From: Silurus meridionalis
Lineage: Eukaryota; Chordata; Actinopteri; Siluriformes; Siluridae
DNA: 64,000 bases
Reading direction: 5' to 3'
Assembly (NCBI RefSeq): GCF_014805685.1
Contig: NC_060902.1
Coordinates: 7,381,286 to 7,445,285, forward strand
Shown here: piece by piece, positions 21,151-44,600 of the stretch
Layout of the letters: every line of letters begins with the position of its first letter
Position numbering within the stretch: the first letter of the stretch is position 1
Translations under genes and position numbers: made by a program
The notes under the pieces: generated by a model
The model's input: only the letters and a program-made list of their open reading frames with translations
Database searches by the model: none
What the model was told of the DNA's origin: nothing

Positions 21151-23752
21151 TTTGGTAATTTTGCATTAGGTATATTTTTCTAATTTCTAATATTCTTTTC
21201 AATGCCTAAACACTTTAATATTAAAGTTCTAATTAACAGTGTAGCGAATTTAGCTCGCAAAGAAAGGTAAATATTTATAGTAATTATAAATATTTAAGTT
21301 AAGTTGAATTGACGGTAATGGAATTAACATTACACTTATTTGTCTGTTCGTCCGGCAAACAGACAGTATAATTTTATATTAATTCTATAAAAGAGGTATC
21401 TCCCTGGCCAAGAAAGACGTAACCCCCTTTTACTTTATACCGTAAATTAAATTAAAAGAGCATGTAGTTCAGACCGGATGTTGCATTTATGGAACGTACT
21501 CAGAGACAATCACTTGTGAAAAATATGGCGTTTAATAAATGAGACAAACACACATAAAACTAGCTACACAAACAAACAAAAGAAATAAAGAAAACAAAAA
21601 TAAAATAAAATAAACGAAAGTTAAAACTAGGAAAGGAGGAAGAGAAAGGAAAAAGAAGAAAGAGAGAAAGGAAAGAGGAGGGATGGAAATGCTTAAGCTT
21701 CAAAATTAAGCACACCCTAACTGGGAAATCGTCACAGGAATTTAAATTCACCTTAAGATTCAATAAGACTTAAAATACGCATCTAAATTTGTTGGTAAAG
21801 GAAACGGTTACTTGCATTGGCTTGTTGCACAAGAGTCCGGATGCGACAAAGAAATCTTTGAAGAGCCAGTTAGGGTGGGGTCAGATGTTCTTCCAGGTTC
21901 TCCTGAAGATCAGAGCAGTGGTTGTTCTTGGAAGTGAAGCTTGCCGGAAGATCTTGAAGGAAGAAGGAGTCGTTTCCAAGCTGATTCGTATGTCTGACCA
22001 ACGATTGGTGGTGTTTGTGACATTTTAAAGGTCTCAAACTCCACCCATCTTTGGGGGAATACTATGGGTTGAGATTTTGAAGGGAAAAACATCCCTTTGT
22101 TTCATGTGTCTGTGGGCATGGTTTGGACGATAAAACTTTAAAGTTTTATCTGAAGTGTATTAAGACGGTATGGTGACTTTCATGATCAAATAAAATGTAC
22201 CATTGTTTGAAAAATAAGTTACAGATAATTTTGTGTTCATTTGGATACTAAACATGAAGAGGAATGACAGCATAACGGCAGCGGTACATTACATACATAG
22301 ATCAGTAGTCAAAGTGTAACTAATGTTACTACGACATTATGTTCTGATAGAAAAAAATGAAAACACAAAACAAAAATGCACTTTCATTAGGAAAGTGAAG
22401 AGCAGATAATTTTGTATACATTCTGACATCAGGCCTTAAAAGGACATACAGCATTAGAACAGGTATACATTAACGTGCTGGGACCAGTAATTAACGTATA
22501 ACGGATATTAGTACAATGTCGTATTCTGATCAAATGAAATGCACCCTTGTCAGGAAAGTAAAGAACAGATAATTCTAAGTCAATTAAGCCTTAATAGAAA
22601 AAACACATTAATAGAGTTACATAAATAGGATCTTTAGCGTACAACTATAAACAATAAAGGAGATACATACAAGAATAGGTTAATGTCGTGGGATGTGGAG
22701 CATCTTATTCATTTTGTTTAATTAGAAAAAGGAATGCTTTATTGTATCAGTGTGTGTGTGTGTGTGTGTGTGTGTGCATGTGTATGTGTGGGTGTTTTAT
22801 GGTTGAGGGTCTCTATGCGGTCAAACAGAGAACCTGCATGGGGTTATCTCGTCTTGTGGTAGGATCCAGACCTTCTGGAGCCAGTTGTGTGTGGGTGTGT
22901 GTTTTAGGATTAGAGGGTCTTTGTGAACTCAACAAGAGCTCAGGGTCTGGTCCTGTTTCGTGTCTTTGGAAGGGGGAGTGTGACACTTTACGGATATATC
23001 ACCCCCAATAAAAGTTTCAACTTTTGATTGAGGTGAAGATGTCATAGGTTAAAAGGAATGCTTGGGACATGAAATCTAAATGATCTGTGCCAGACGCTAC
23101 AACAGACAGTCGAGAGCAAACTAACTCTTAATGAAGAGGTTCATTAATGTCTCCATCGCCTCCATGTCTTTATGTGCAATATGACCAAATTTTTTTCTTG
23201 TTAAAAACTTCCTTGTTGACAATGCAGTGTATGCACCTTATGAAGCTTACTCTAGCAAATTCTTTGGTCTTTAACTTCTGTTATTGGGATTAAAGAACAA
23301 AAGTGATCAAAATGACATGCATTACATAACAAAATGACATAATACTATATGCATCCAGGTTAAAGCATCACTTGAGAGGCTAACTCACCAGATTGTAAGT
23401 ACCTACCAACTAGCATTAAACCCACAAGTTCCAGTTTGAATTTTTTTCTAAATTTGTGGGTTCCAACTTAACATTCTGTCATAAAATTAAAATCTGTAAC
23501 TGTGGCTACTTCCCCTTTCAGGTTGTATTTATTAACTTATTTTGAGCGATTTTCTGGAATCTTTCTTCCCCTCCTTTTTATTAGTTTGAGTATATTGTGA
23601 AAAGTGCATGGCACAAATCTTTTTAAATACATCAGGTGGCATTTTTATCATTGTTGGTCCATTTATTAGGTTAATTTCTAATAAAAATGTACCCTTTACT
23701 GTAAAAATGTAACTGACTTAACCAAACAATACAATATTGTTAGTGTTAGGGG
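21151..23752. other. Unassigned stretch with purine-rich and GT tracts
   Basis: No ORF of convincing character. Holds a purine-rich tract at about 21560-21690, (GT)n at 22750-22776, and a polypurine run GGAAGGGGGAG followed by TGTGACAC at about 22970-22985 that looks like an LTR-element junction. No LTR pair was established. Confidence 0.4.
22750..22776. repeat. (GT)n microsatellite
   Basis: Thirteen GT dinucleotides. Confidence 0.97.
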
Positions 23753-23757
23753 GTCAG

Positions 23758-24253
23758 TGTCAGGCTGACGACCGTGACGCGGAAGCGGAAGTAAGTCAAT
23801 CATAGTTTATTGAAAACAACACAACCAAAAGAAACACACTCTCTTAAGCCGTGACGAAAAGCAACGAAGAGTATCTGCTCAGGACGAGTAATCCACAACG
23901 CAAACAAATGTCCAACAGAAAGCACAACCAGAACTGAAAGTAACTCCACGGCAAAGAGTAATCCGACATGGAACAGAGTCCGGAGAAAGAACCAGCGGGG
24001 AAGGCTGGCGGTCGAGCAGCCACGAGCATCACCAGCATGACACTCAAGAACCGACAGCCTGTGACTCGACAACGTGAGTTTATATAGTCTAGTCCATAAC
24101 GAGCCACAGCTGTCGGTGATCATGGCCGGCAAAGGATAACGAGGCAACGTGACAGCTACTGAGGGGGGCGTGGCAGGGTGAATCTCTGACAGCGGCCGAG
24201 GGAGGCATGGCAGGGGAATCCCTGACAGCGGTGTGGCAGGGGAATCCCTGACA
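23758..24253 (-). repeat. Solo LTR with 5-bp target duplication
   Basis: On the minus strand the unit starts TGTCAGGGATTCCCC and ends GTCAGCCTGACA, giving TG...CA ends. It is flanked by an exact 5-bp duplication, GTCAG, at 23753-23757 and 24254-24258. Promoter-like TATATAAA lies near 24080 and a polyadenylation signal AATAAA near 23812, in the order expected of U3-R-U5. No internal retroelement sequence adjoins, so this is a solo LTR left by recombination. Gypsy/ERV-type LTRs of this style are common in fish. A related LTR lies at 56020-56474. Confidence 0.85.
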
Positions 24254-24479
24254 GTCAGACACAGTCTCAGTGTTTAAGATGAGGCTGAAAATTTAGTCAA
24301 GACTTTTACCGATCTGGAGGGATCATGGATATTGTGTGTTCAGTGAACTGGGATATTTGCTAATTGCAGTTCCATCGTCCATGCAAAATGGTTGTTAGTC
24401 AGTAAAAATAATATTTTATTTTTTTTCAAAAGTTTGAATTGTAGAATTTATTATAAATATAGCATATGAAAGATTTACT

Positions 24480-24615
24480 GTTTTTTAGTTCAATCAACCA
24501 GCATGGTAGAGCAGTCACTTTACAGCTCTAGGATCCTGGATTAAATCCTGAGCTCAGGTTAATGTCTGCATGGAGATTCAGATGTTCATCCAATGTGCAT
24601 GGGTTTGTTCCCATT
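24480..24615. repeat. Decayed teleost interspersed repeat
   Basis: AGCATGGTAGAGCAGTCACT, then CTGGATTAAATCCTGAGCTC and TCTGCATGGAGATTCAGATG, match my recollection of an abundant fish repeat built around 'gcacggtggtgtagtggtta' and 'ctgggttcgaatcccag'. Class not assigned. A tail-like stretch of the same family is near 50560-50780. Confidence 0.45.
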
Positions 24616-25905
24616 GTTCCCAGCTGCATCAACAACACTTTGAGAATGCCTCAGCGTGTCCATGCTATGAATCACGTGTGAAATCTGCCTTTCTTTCAAG
24701 CCGGGGTCTGCCTTTTTTACTGTATTTGCACAACAATTTGTCTAGGTCCTGGAGCAGCCCATATCTGGCCCGTCTCTTTAGCCTAATGTCTCCTTCTACG
24801 CTAATGTAGTGGGGCTGGAAGAGATAGCCAGCTATCTCTTTCCGGGTGCTGCATCATTCCTGAAGGCTACGGCACTGACCACCGAATCTCTTGCTGGGCA
24901 AGGCTTACATGGCCGCAGGTCATTTCGCCAGTTGCCTGCACACACTGGCTGTGTTGCAGGCGTACCAGGCTGATCTGCTTAGGGAGTTGGACAAGGGGAA
25001 TAGAAGCCACAGAAAGGCATCTGTCAGAAATCCCTGACAGGGACAGAGCTTTCCCTCTGGATGCCCTGGTGGATTCCACTGGCCTGATCCTTCCTCGCTG
25101 CTTCCATTTAGCTGCTCGCCACCCCAACTCACCATAAGCAGGCCCCATGAAGGCCAGAAACAAACTGAGTTGCCACTCAGACACCCCCGGCCAGGGACTA
25201 TGGGCGGCGATCTAGGCAACTCAGGGGTCTTTGCTGGGGGGGCTGTATGCACCTCAGTATATGGTGCCCATCCCTCCTCAGTGCCCTCAGGAGGTCACTC
25301 CGTTTACCCTGTCACGTATGGTGCTTCAGGTCACAGAGATCACCAGCAAGTATCTCCCTCAACCTCTGCCCGGTACCATAGCGGACGGGGGGGAAGCATA
25401 TGTCCCAGGGTGCTTAAACCAGGGAGCAGATGCCCTGTCAAGGCTAGGGGCAAGGCCCATGGAATAAAGACTCCACCCAGAGGTGGTGAAGCAGATATGA
25501 AGGAAGTTTTTTACAGAGCACAAGTGGACCTGTTTGTGACTCCTCTCTAGTTTTCCTCAATTACTCAGTCCTTCTGGAGCTGGATGCCATGGTACAGGGG
25601 CGGCCGAGGCTGCACCTGTACACTTTTCCCCCTGTTGCGCTGCTCCTGGACGTTCTGGAGAGAGTTTGCTAGGATGCAGTCCGGTGGTTTGCTTTGCGGA
25701 CCTGGTAGCCCCCTCTTGAGCAACATCTTTGGATGATTCCTCCAAGCAGGTATCTTCTTTCTTAGGTAGGGGGCACCATGGTTCGCCCCCACCTGGAGTT
25801 ATAGAGACATTGGTTGTGGCCCCTGAAGGCACACAGCTCTTAGCTGCTGGTCTCTCTGCCGAGGTAGTAGAGACCATTCTCAAATCCAGAGCTCCCTCCA
25901 CTTTT
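24616..25905 (+). mobile_element. DIRS retrotransposon remnant
   Basis: Plus-strand pieces in order: gag-like KAYMAAGHFASCLHTLAVLQAYQADLL (about 24903-24980); the end of the RNase H region, EAYVPGCLNQGADALSRLG (about 25393-25447), then AQVDLF; and the start of the tyrosine recombinase linker, about 25855-25895, reading as STEVVETIL-like in one frame. RT is deleted. Terminal repeats were not found. The left boundary is approximate. Confidence 0.75.
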
Positions 25906-25929
25906 TAATTTTCACTTCTTTCAAAAAAG

Positions 25930-26772
25930 AACATGTTAGAACAGCTAAGGTTTGCAAACTGAACAAACCACAAGACATCTGGAACAAGGTCCTTTAAACA
26001 TATAAAACCAAAGTGGAGATGTGTGGCAATTGATGCACTGTGCCATAATTCACAGTGCCAAACACAGCACGCTGTATCAGCACAAACACCTCAAACTAAC
26101 TGTTAAGCCTGGTTGTGGAGGAGTGATGGTTTGGCCTTGTTTTGCAGGCACAGGGCCTGGGCATTGAGTTGGCCATGAACTCCTTTGTATACCAAAGTAT
26201 TCTAGAGTCAAATGTGAGGCCATCTGTCCGACAGCTAAATCTTAGCTAAAATTGGGTCATGCAACAGGACAATGATTTTAAGCACACCAGAGAAATCTAC
26301 AACAGAATGGTTGAAAAAGAAAAACATCAAAGTGTTGCAACAGAGCAGTCAAAGTCTAAGTTTCAACCCAAATTAAAATCTGTGTCAGGAACTTAAGAGA
26401 GCTGTGCATAAATAAATGCCTGCAAACCTATATGAACTGATGCAACATCGTAAAGAAGAGTGAGCTCAAATTCCTGCACAATGTTGTGAGAGAGTGACAA
26501 AGTCATACAGTAAACAATTACTTGGAGTTTTTGCTGCTAAGGATGGTTCTAAAAGCGATCGAATCATAAGGTATTATACTTAGATTTTCACACATTTTTT
26601 TTCCATTTAGGGTTGATTTTTGTAAAAATGTGTAATGCCACGTGTTGTTAATTTGAAGATGTATTCACCTAAATCAAAACCTTATAAGGACCAAATAATT
26701 TATATTATGCCCATATTATTATATTATCAAATCCATTTAAAAGAGAGTGTACTTTAATTTTTGACACCACTG
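25930..26772 (+). mobile_element. Decayed Tc1/mariner remnant, 5'-truncated
   Basis: Transposase traces on the plus strand: LTVKPGCGGVMVWPCFAGTG (about 26098-26158), TGQ/DND-like segment around 26265, then LRELCINKCLQTYMN and a C-terminal end ('CERLIKSYR' type) to about 26520. The 3' terminus reads TTTTTGACACCACTGTA at about 26756-26773, a Tc1-type end next to TA. Heavily decayed, a different Tc1 family from the two others. Confidence 0.75.
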
Positions 26773-26773
26773 T

Positions 26774-28002
26774 ATATAAGTATATACAGGCCCATCTGTA
26801 GTAAGACTCAGACCACTGCCTTTACACTAATGTCTTGTCCAAAATCAATACCTGCCTTACAAAGATTTAACAAGCAAATGGACCACTAATGGTGCTGTAA
26901 AAATGTCATAAAAGCAGAAGTCATTCTCTGGCTCATCATTATTCAGCTTTTTATAACAGGCTATATTAGCCAACAGCCTATGTTACTGCTAATATCCTGG
27001 CTATGCTTAGAGCTAAGGCACACAGTTCCATTAGATTTGCACCCTTATGTTCTGGAAATCATTATTTGATACAATAGCACTCAAGCATGAAATTGGCAGA
27101 ATAAATTAGCCAGTGCAAACACTGTAATGGGTTATTAATTGTGTTAATACTCATAAAAGGTCAAAAATTGTTAATGGGTGCCACATATTTTAGAGATATA
27201 AATAAAATAAATTTACAAAGCATTTATACTGGCTAGTACTTACACCTACAGCATTTCAGTGGTTGAGGAATTAAGGATGAAACAGTTACTGAGAATGAAT
27301 GAATAAAGGAAAATTTAGCATTTACATAGACATTTCCACGTCACTTTACTCTGTTTGTATTTATTTACCTAGTGATATCCTTTTTTATCTTGTATATCGA
27401 TATACTCTTCATCAGAGTAAATGTAGGGATTTCACCATACTGTACATCAACACAGCTTGGTCTCTTAGGTGTCTTCTCTTTCCCTGTGTTCTATATATTT
27501 CTACAAATAGATATGTAGGAAATCATCTACAGTTAAATTGAATTTACAGCAGAAATTGTAGCTAAAGTAATATCAATATCAGTACTTTGGAAAGACACAG
27601 TTATATATTACAAAATATGTTTGTATTAGTATTGTATATTAAAGATAAAAATGTAAATAAGAAATACACTATCTATACAAAATAAAAACTATAAATAAAA
27701 ACATATGTAGAGGTACCTCTCAGTTTTTGAGTAAAGAAACTGAGTTATCCATGTAAAAAAAAAAAAAAAACTGGTTGGCTATGGATCATTATCTCAAACA
27801 GTCCATTTTGGCATTTTACCTCCATTTTCGATTTATGAAAGTCACTTAATTAGGCTTTCATAATTATCTGTCATAATTAAAACTTATAATTTAGTGTTTA
27901 TGTAAACTGTGTTGCAACAAAAAAATTGACTATGTACAGTCACATTTCTCCATGAATACAAAAGACATTTGAAAATAACAGGTGCATTATAATCTATAAT
28001 AC
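26774..28002. other. AT-rich spacer downstream of slc6a1
   Basis: No supported gene. Contains an A17 run near 27754. Lies beyond the predicted polyadenylation site of slc6a1. Confidence 0.5.
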
Positions 28003-28012
28003 TTTATTTATT
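28003..28012 (-). promoter_or_regulatory. Candidate slc6a1 polyadenylation signals
   Basis: Minus-strand AATAAATAAA gives two overlapping AATAAA hexamers. Cleavage would fall about 15-30 bases further (27975-27990). This implies a 3' UTR of about 2.5 kb, similar to mammalian SLC6A1. Other AATAAA hexamers occur within the UTR (for example near 28440, 29360 and 29680), so shorter forms are possible. Confidence 0.45.
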
Positions 28013-30476
28013 TTTCAGATAACATGGCAATCATGCTTTTTATACAACACCATCTAAAGACATTTAATATATATTTTTACATAAAATATCTTACATTAGG
28101 CGCATGAAACAGTTAGAAATATACAAAACAATATTCTCTGACTATGACATAATCTATAGTTTATTATATACTTCTGCTTTTGTTATTGATATTCCTTTTT
28201 TTTTTACATTTCAGAAATACTATGTGCTTTAGTTTCTGAGAGTATTATTGCAGAAAACAGTAAATAATAAGAATCTTCAACATTTAGACAAAACCTCAGT
28301 GGTCATATGGACATTCACATATACTTTTACACAGTACAGGTTTACAGAGAGAAATGTGCTGAATGAGAACTTTGTACAAAACGTACGCAACGCTAACTGA
28401 TTGCACAATTTTAGTGTAGTATCTTTGCTGAGTCGTTTTATTCACGTCCCTGTCACATGTAGCTGCCATAGAAGCAAACTAACTCTGTCCCTTTTTTTTA
28501 AAAAAAAACAACAACAACCGCTGGAGCTTGTGGTTTTAAAGCTTTGTGCTTTTAACCGGTGAAATTGTACTAACAGGGGTTAAACCAGTCATACACAAAA
28601 AAAAGCATTCACATACACTTTATCTAGTTACTTATTGCCAAGGCAGTTTTCTAAAAAAGACCAAAGATGCAGACTGTATAGATATCTCAACCTTTTAATT
28701 GGCTACAATGCGCCTGTGATTTTTGCTGGTTTCTCTAAAGGTGCCTTTTCCCAAAAATGGCCTCACAAACTCTGGAGACACACTATGGCTTCTGCTCACA
28801 GTCTGATTATTTGCTGAAGGCCATTTACTGCTCTAATCCATTTGATTCGATTCGGCTAAGGGGGAAAAGAGTCAAATTTGGTCACTTCCACCATTGTTCC
28901 TGAGGAGTGGCATGCAAATGAGCAGGACTGAACAGTGGAATCAGAGGCTATTACTGCCAAACATTATGCATTTTGTGTCTTTTTTTTTTGTTTGTACCCT
29001 GCACTTTCTAGGACACAGTGTGACGCGAAACACTTTCATATGCAAATGATTTCCATGTGAAAGCGATTTTGGTCCTTCTCACGCTTACATAAAAAAACTG
29101 ACTAAAAATGATTGAAAAAACATACAAAGTTATTTAGTTCTTAGAAAATAAAAAAAACACTAACAGTCTCTCTTATGTGTAAGATGAATCTGCTTGTGTG
29201 ACAGATAATTCATCGCTGCTTGTGACGTCTGTAAACTCAAATCCATACTGGCTTGTGCTTATTTTGGAACTGAAGACTTACAAATGCGTTGTAAACTCTT
29301 AAGTCCTGTCATAGCTGGATATGTTTTACCTGTCATGCACTTTTTTTTTAGCGATTTAAATTTATTCCTACAAAAAATTCTATAATGTGGACATTTATCA
29401 GATATGTAAACATCAGTATTATGTAACATTATCCACCTTTCTCTTTTTAGTACAAAAAAAAGGTGTTACTGACTATTGCCAAAAATTGTTAAACATTACA
29501 GTTAGTTCAGAAAAGCATTACTTTTACAGAGAGATCGCCATGTTTGCTGAAACTCTGAAGCTATTGTGAGGAATAATGGATTGAAATTTTATATCTTGTT
29601 GGCAATCATTTAAAAATATAATCAGCGATTTTTTTTTTTGGTGGAAGAAAAAAGAATATCTAAAATCCAAGCTATTTCAGATTTATTATCAACCACACAC
29701 CCGTAACGCATGCTAGAGTGCCTGAATGCACATTAAACTGTGGGAGATTTCTGAACTGACAGCCAACATTACTGACACATCATATCCTGAATGGTAGAAT
29801 ATTAATGACCATATTTTCTTTCTCCCTTATGACAGCTGCTAAATGTGTTCTAGTTAAAAATCGCTGACCGTACCCTTAAATTTACAGTGCCAACCCAGGT
29901 AAAACTAATCCAGCTTGAGTAGGTATTTGGGATAATAAAAACAGTAGGAGTCTCTTTACATAAACCTTTTACACAGGCCATGAGAACCAGCTATATGCTC
30001 CCATAAAGGCCTTTGCTCAAAACTGGACATGATACAGTTCATCATATTTGTCATATTTTTGCCAACTAACTTCATTCTTCTTTTTTTTTTTGTATGTCTT
30101 CAAATACAATCAAATACAATTTGATTCTATTCTAAGATCTTTATACAATATCTTAACATAATTACATAAGGTAAATATATATCGAATTAGCACAGTAGTC
30201 TTCAATCACATTGGGATCCAAACAGTAATTGTTACAATGTTATGTTTTGGAAAGACTAATATCTTGCATATGCAATACGAACTAGCACTAGATCATCGCT
30301 GGATCGAGTTTTTTTTTTCATACACACATTAAAATTTTCAACAGTTGTAATCAGGTTGGTTACATTTTTCCCCTGGAGGTAGGTGATTATATATTAGACA
30401 CAGAAGTCCCTGCTAGTGTTCAACCTTGATTACTTGGTTTCATTTTTGTTCCAAAGGGCCTGCAATGTCCAGGGTT
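28003..30476 (-). other. slc6a1: Probable slc6a1 3' UTR
   Basis: No recognisable transposon or long ORF occurs between the stop codon and the first strong tandem polyadenylation signal, unlike the TE-rich flanks. Length about 2.5 kb. Extent is inferred from sequence only. Confidence 0.45.
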
Positions 30477-40417
<9,941 letters not shown>

Positions 40418-41607
40418 GTCGCGCGGCTTGGCGGAGCTCCTGGCGCCCGGACGCGAGACTTCGGCACCGCTCCACGCGGACAGCAGCTTCGCGGCTCCGT
40501 GCCCTCAAAAAAAAACAAACTCGACTCGTGCCGGTGGTAATCTAGAACCAACAACAGTTGAATCAGCGACCCCACAAGTCTAAAGCGCGGACTTCACCCC
40601 AAATTCCCTGAACACTTCCCCCCCACCCCATCTCAGGAAACGATTCTCCTCCCCGCCGTGCGCGCTCGCTCTACGCGCTACGCTCCAGCATGTGTGTCGC
40701 GACGCCAGAGATACGCAGGCAGCGTGTTAACCTGCATTTCACATAGCTAGTGCGTGAGATGTCGCACTAATGTCTCACGTCCACGTAGGAACTTAGAGAA
40801 TTTACATTGAGAAACTGACACTATTTAGAAACCGAGGAAAAGCGCGTTTCGGGACGCAGCCTGGGTTCAGTGCGCACTCTCCGTCGCGCACTCGGTGCAC
40901 ATAAAACCACGGTAGAATTCAGGTTTAAATACCTGCACAGGTTTAACTGTTAGAATACACATAGGAGGAAATTATGATTTATTTTCATGGAACGCGATTT
41001 GTGTTTAACATTTAGCTTTAAAATCGACTTTGAACATTTCCGGTCCTGTAAAATGAAGATAATAATAGTAAGAAATATTGTCGCACAAACCTTTGTGTCG
41101 ATTTTAAGAACAGAACAATCCCTTACAGACGCCGAGTAGGAAAAGTTATCTAATAAAAAACATGCACCAATTTCCAATTCATCCATTTATTAAATCACTC
41201 ACTATGAGAACTCAGGTTGCTCCAAAACAATCCACAAAATGAAGAGCTGAAGTAAAAAAATCTGCTTACATTTAACTCGATTGTTCTGCTAAACCTTCCG
41301 TCTGTTTATTCCTCCTGAAGGTAAGCAAAGTTTCCATAAAGCAAAAAAAGAAACAAAGACAAAACAAATGTGTTTATCCTGTTGTGAGAAAAACGAGGAG
41401 GGAAAAAAGCCCAGACAGAAATGAATCCTGGAGCAGAGCAACACCAACTAAAGCATCAGGCGGCAGAGAGGAGGAAGATGATGGCGATGATGATGATGAT
41501 CCTCCACCTTCATCCGCTGTGCTCCAATGAAAAAGTGAGGGTGAAATCTCGCCAGGTCCAACATCTCCGGCACTGACATCACACTGGAGCATCTTCACAG
41601 TCCATGG

Positions 41608-41616
41608 CTTTTTATA
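41608..41616 (-). promoter_or_regulatory. Candidate distal TATA box
   Basis: Minus-strand TATAAAAAG sits just downstream of a long (CA)n tract. With a start near 41585, a non-coding exon could splice from GTAAGC near 41268 to the acceptor at 40504, as mammalian SLC6A1 has non-coding 5' exons. Inference only. Confidence 0.3.
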
Positions 41617-41627
41617 CAGGCTGGGGG

Positions 41628-41630
<3 letters not shown>

Positions 41631-41692
<62 letters not shown>
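41631..41692. repeat. (GT)n microsatellite
   Basis: Thirty-one uninterrupted GT dinucleotides, 1.2 kb upstream of the slc6a1 start codon. Confidence 0.98.
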
Positions 41693-41696
<4 letters not shown>

Positions 41697-41699
41697 AAA

Positions 41700-44600
41700 T
41701 GTGCATTTGTTTTTTGTCATCAGCTGAAAGAAGGCCACTTGTCCCTTTTTTTTCACAAACACCTCAATGCTCAAACAGTTTACAGTTGAACACAGGCTTA
41801 ATTATCCTGCTAAAGACAGACAATTCCTCACTTGTACTTCACATAGATCTGATGTTTTTTAAAAATCTAACAGGGGAGGAAAGGATTTCCTAACAGTCCA
41901 GTGTGTCAAAGCAATTATTTTGTCCAGCTTGACATTATGCCCATCATTGTTTGTGCGAATGCTTTGGTTTGCCCTCGCCCCAAACCAAAACTTGATAGCA
42001 CAGTGCTATAAAAATACACCACACAGCATAAAAAAACTAATTTACTCTGGCTGAACCAATAGTTGCCAAAGTGGCAGATTTGGAAGATGATGTCAATCGT
42101 GCGGTGTATTCTGCACAGTGTTGATAAGGGGACGAGTCAATAAGTGAAGTCTGTGGGTGAGAGATAAACCAAAGACTAGGTTTATAATCTTCTTAGCTGG
42201 CTGCCTTCCAAAAAAATTCCCTTTTGGAGAGAACCGAAATAATATGTTCTCCACAGTCTTCACCTCCCACACTGTAATAAATTAGCTGTTTCCATAGCAT
42301 TGATAATGGATAAATAGCAAGCAACTATTTTGCACTACAAACCAACATGTTTATGACCTTGCATATTTCTTGCAGATGCAGAAATATTTACACTAAAAAG
42401 TGGTTTAGCATTTTGGTTTGACCCACATATTCCTTTATCAGTTATAGTTATGTGCTAGGAGCCAGAATCCCATGCCAAACTTACACTGCTGAGTGTCTCT
42501 AATGACACTTAATGTCCTTAATTACTCAGGCAATCACTTTAAACATATTACATTGTATTTTATATTTACTATAAACCATAATAAAAGCTATAATTGCAAT
42601 TGTCCTCATATAAGTTAAAGCTACTTAGATAAATGACAGCAACAGCATGCAACACTGAACAACATGGTGAAACTCCTTAGAGAGACGTAAAGCCAGTCAC
42701 TGTATCTTGAAACTAAACTTCATGCAACATTAATGAAAAACTGAACGTTTAATGGTGCTAATGGCAATCCTTGTACCATGAGCTAACATTTGCCTGCAAA
42801 TTGCTAGCATTTCTCTGATTCTTCTCACCAACAAATGGGTTTGTTGATTTACAACCATTTGCAGGTGAATGCCAGCTTATGGAAATCCTAGACCATTAAA
42901 AAACCTTTAAATTGTTATATCAGCAGTTTCTCAGTGTTACATGAGGATTCTTTGCATTGCGATTGATCATGCCATCTTATTATTTGTTTAGCAAGTCTAA
43001 TAAGTCCTAATCAAGTGTCAGAGTTTTGTAGAATGCTTCTAGGATATTGTAGTACCAATCATAGGATGCCTGCCATGTTCTTTTCACCTGCATTTAGCTC
43101 CAATTGGCACTGAGCTCCAAGATACTGTAGCATGCCCTGTGACCACACCCCAACACACTGTTTTGGCAAGCTAGCTAAAACAGGTGAGGACATCCTATGG
43201 GTATCAGGCCTTTGATAAATATATGGTATGTCTACCCCAGCATGCAAAGGCTGGTTGCGGCATGATGTTTGAATGATATCAGATGGTGATCCAACAGCAA
43301 GTTCTGCAATATTACATGGGAAGTGCAAGGCATGTAAGGTATTTCATGACAATCCAAGTTTTACAAGTCCCTGTACCATTAGAATTAAACTTTTAAGATT
43401 GAGAGAGTGGACTTCCCTAAGTGCAATGGTTGATCCCACTTTAAATTCAATCTCTCACAAATAGTTATTATTATAAATTATTCTAGAAACTACCATACAT
43501 ACTTTACCTCTATCAATGTACTGTCTCATCCTTTCTTTAAACAAAGGCCTAGCAATGTTTCAGCCTGATCGGTTCTCTCAACTTCAGTGACTTTGCATAT
43601 TGGGCCTGCTTCTCTATATATTCATCTACATTTTTGTAAACATTTAAAAAGATAATTAAAACTTTCAGGTTAGTTTTTTTTTATTCTAGGCTGAACCTTC
43701 ACATTACAAAATTACAAAAATGTTATTACAAATCGTATCTTGCATACATGTACACTTGCACTGAGTTTAGTGGAATAAAAACCTTTACTTCTATATCTAT
43801 GAACAATACACTTGTTATATACAAACATTTTTTTAGACTAGCTTGAAAGCATCTTTGAACTCAGATTTGACCAGCTTTAATCAATATAAAAACTGATTTT
43901 TTTATATTTGTATTTTTTTTTTTTATGTGTACATATAGACCTCAAAACCATGATCTATCATTTTAAATAATACAGTATGCTTTGACAGCAAAAGTAAAAA
44001 AAAAATATCACATGAATGTAAATAAACGAAATCAATATAATTAATATATAAATATACAATTCAGTAATATAATTCCTTGCTCCATAAATGTGTTCCTTTT
44101 CACAAGGTGTCTATATTTGAATAGAATCATGCCTTACCTGTAATTTATTTTGCCCCAAAGCATCTGTCAAATGAATTGTACATTTGTGTTAAATGTGCAG
44201 TAAGCCAAGTACTACGATAAATGTGCTGAGAAAAGGATAAAAGCCTACAAAAAAATCTTTCTATAGCTCGTCTAATTCAGTGGTATGAAATAGCTGAAAG
44301 GATGAGTGTGATGATGCCAGATGGCAAGCCAATGAGGGGTGAACCATCCTACTGGTGATACTATGTGAAATTTAGCATTTATAACCCCATCTGGTTTATG
44401 TGCCCTCCAGGGATGAGGTGTTCAGCTTTACCCTGCACATTTAAAGACATGCGCTGAGCTTTCAGGTGTCTGGCAACTGTTAGCAGTACACTTGATTACT
44501 CAACTGTGCATTCAAGCTCATAATTGCAGAAAGCATTTAATCTCTCTTTCCTGTGCACCAACTAGAGAGCAGTGACACAAGATACTGACTATAGTTGATC

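Noticed and set aside
22688..23011. 107-residue plus-strand ORF with Cys-Val repeats
   Set aside because: Driven by the (GT)n tract at 22750-22776; no family resemblance.
24480..24560. Possible tRNA-like segment (GGTAGAGCAG...GGATTAAATCC)
   Set aside because: It lacks a cloverleaf and acceptor stem, and fits a decayed interspersed repeat better.
41374..41706. 110-residue minus-strand ORF with poly(His-Thr) and Ser-rich tract
   Set aside because: Made of (CA)n and (GAT)n repeats; more likely non-coding sequence near a possible slc6a1 promoter.
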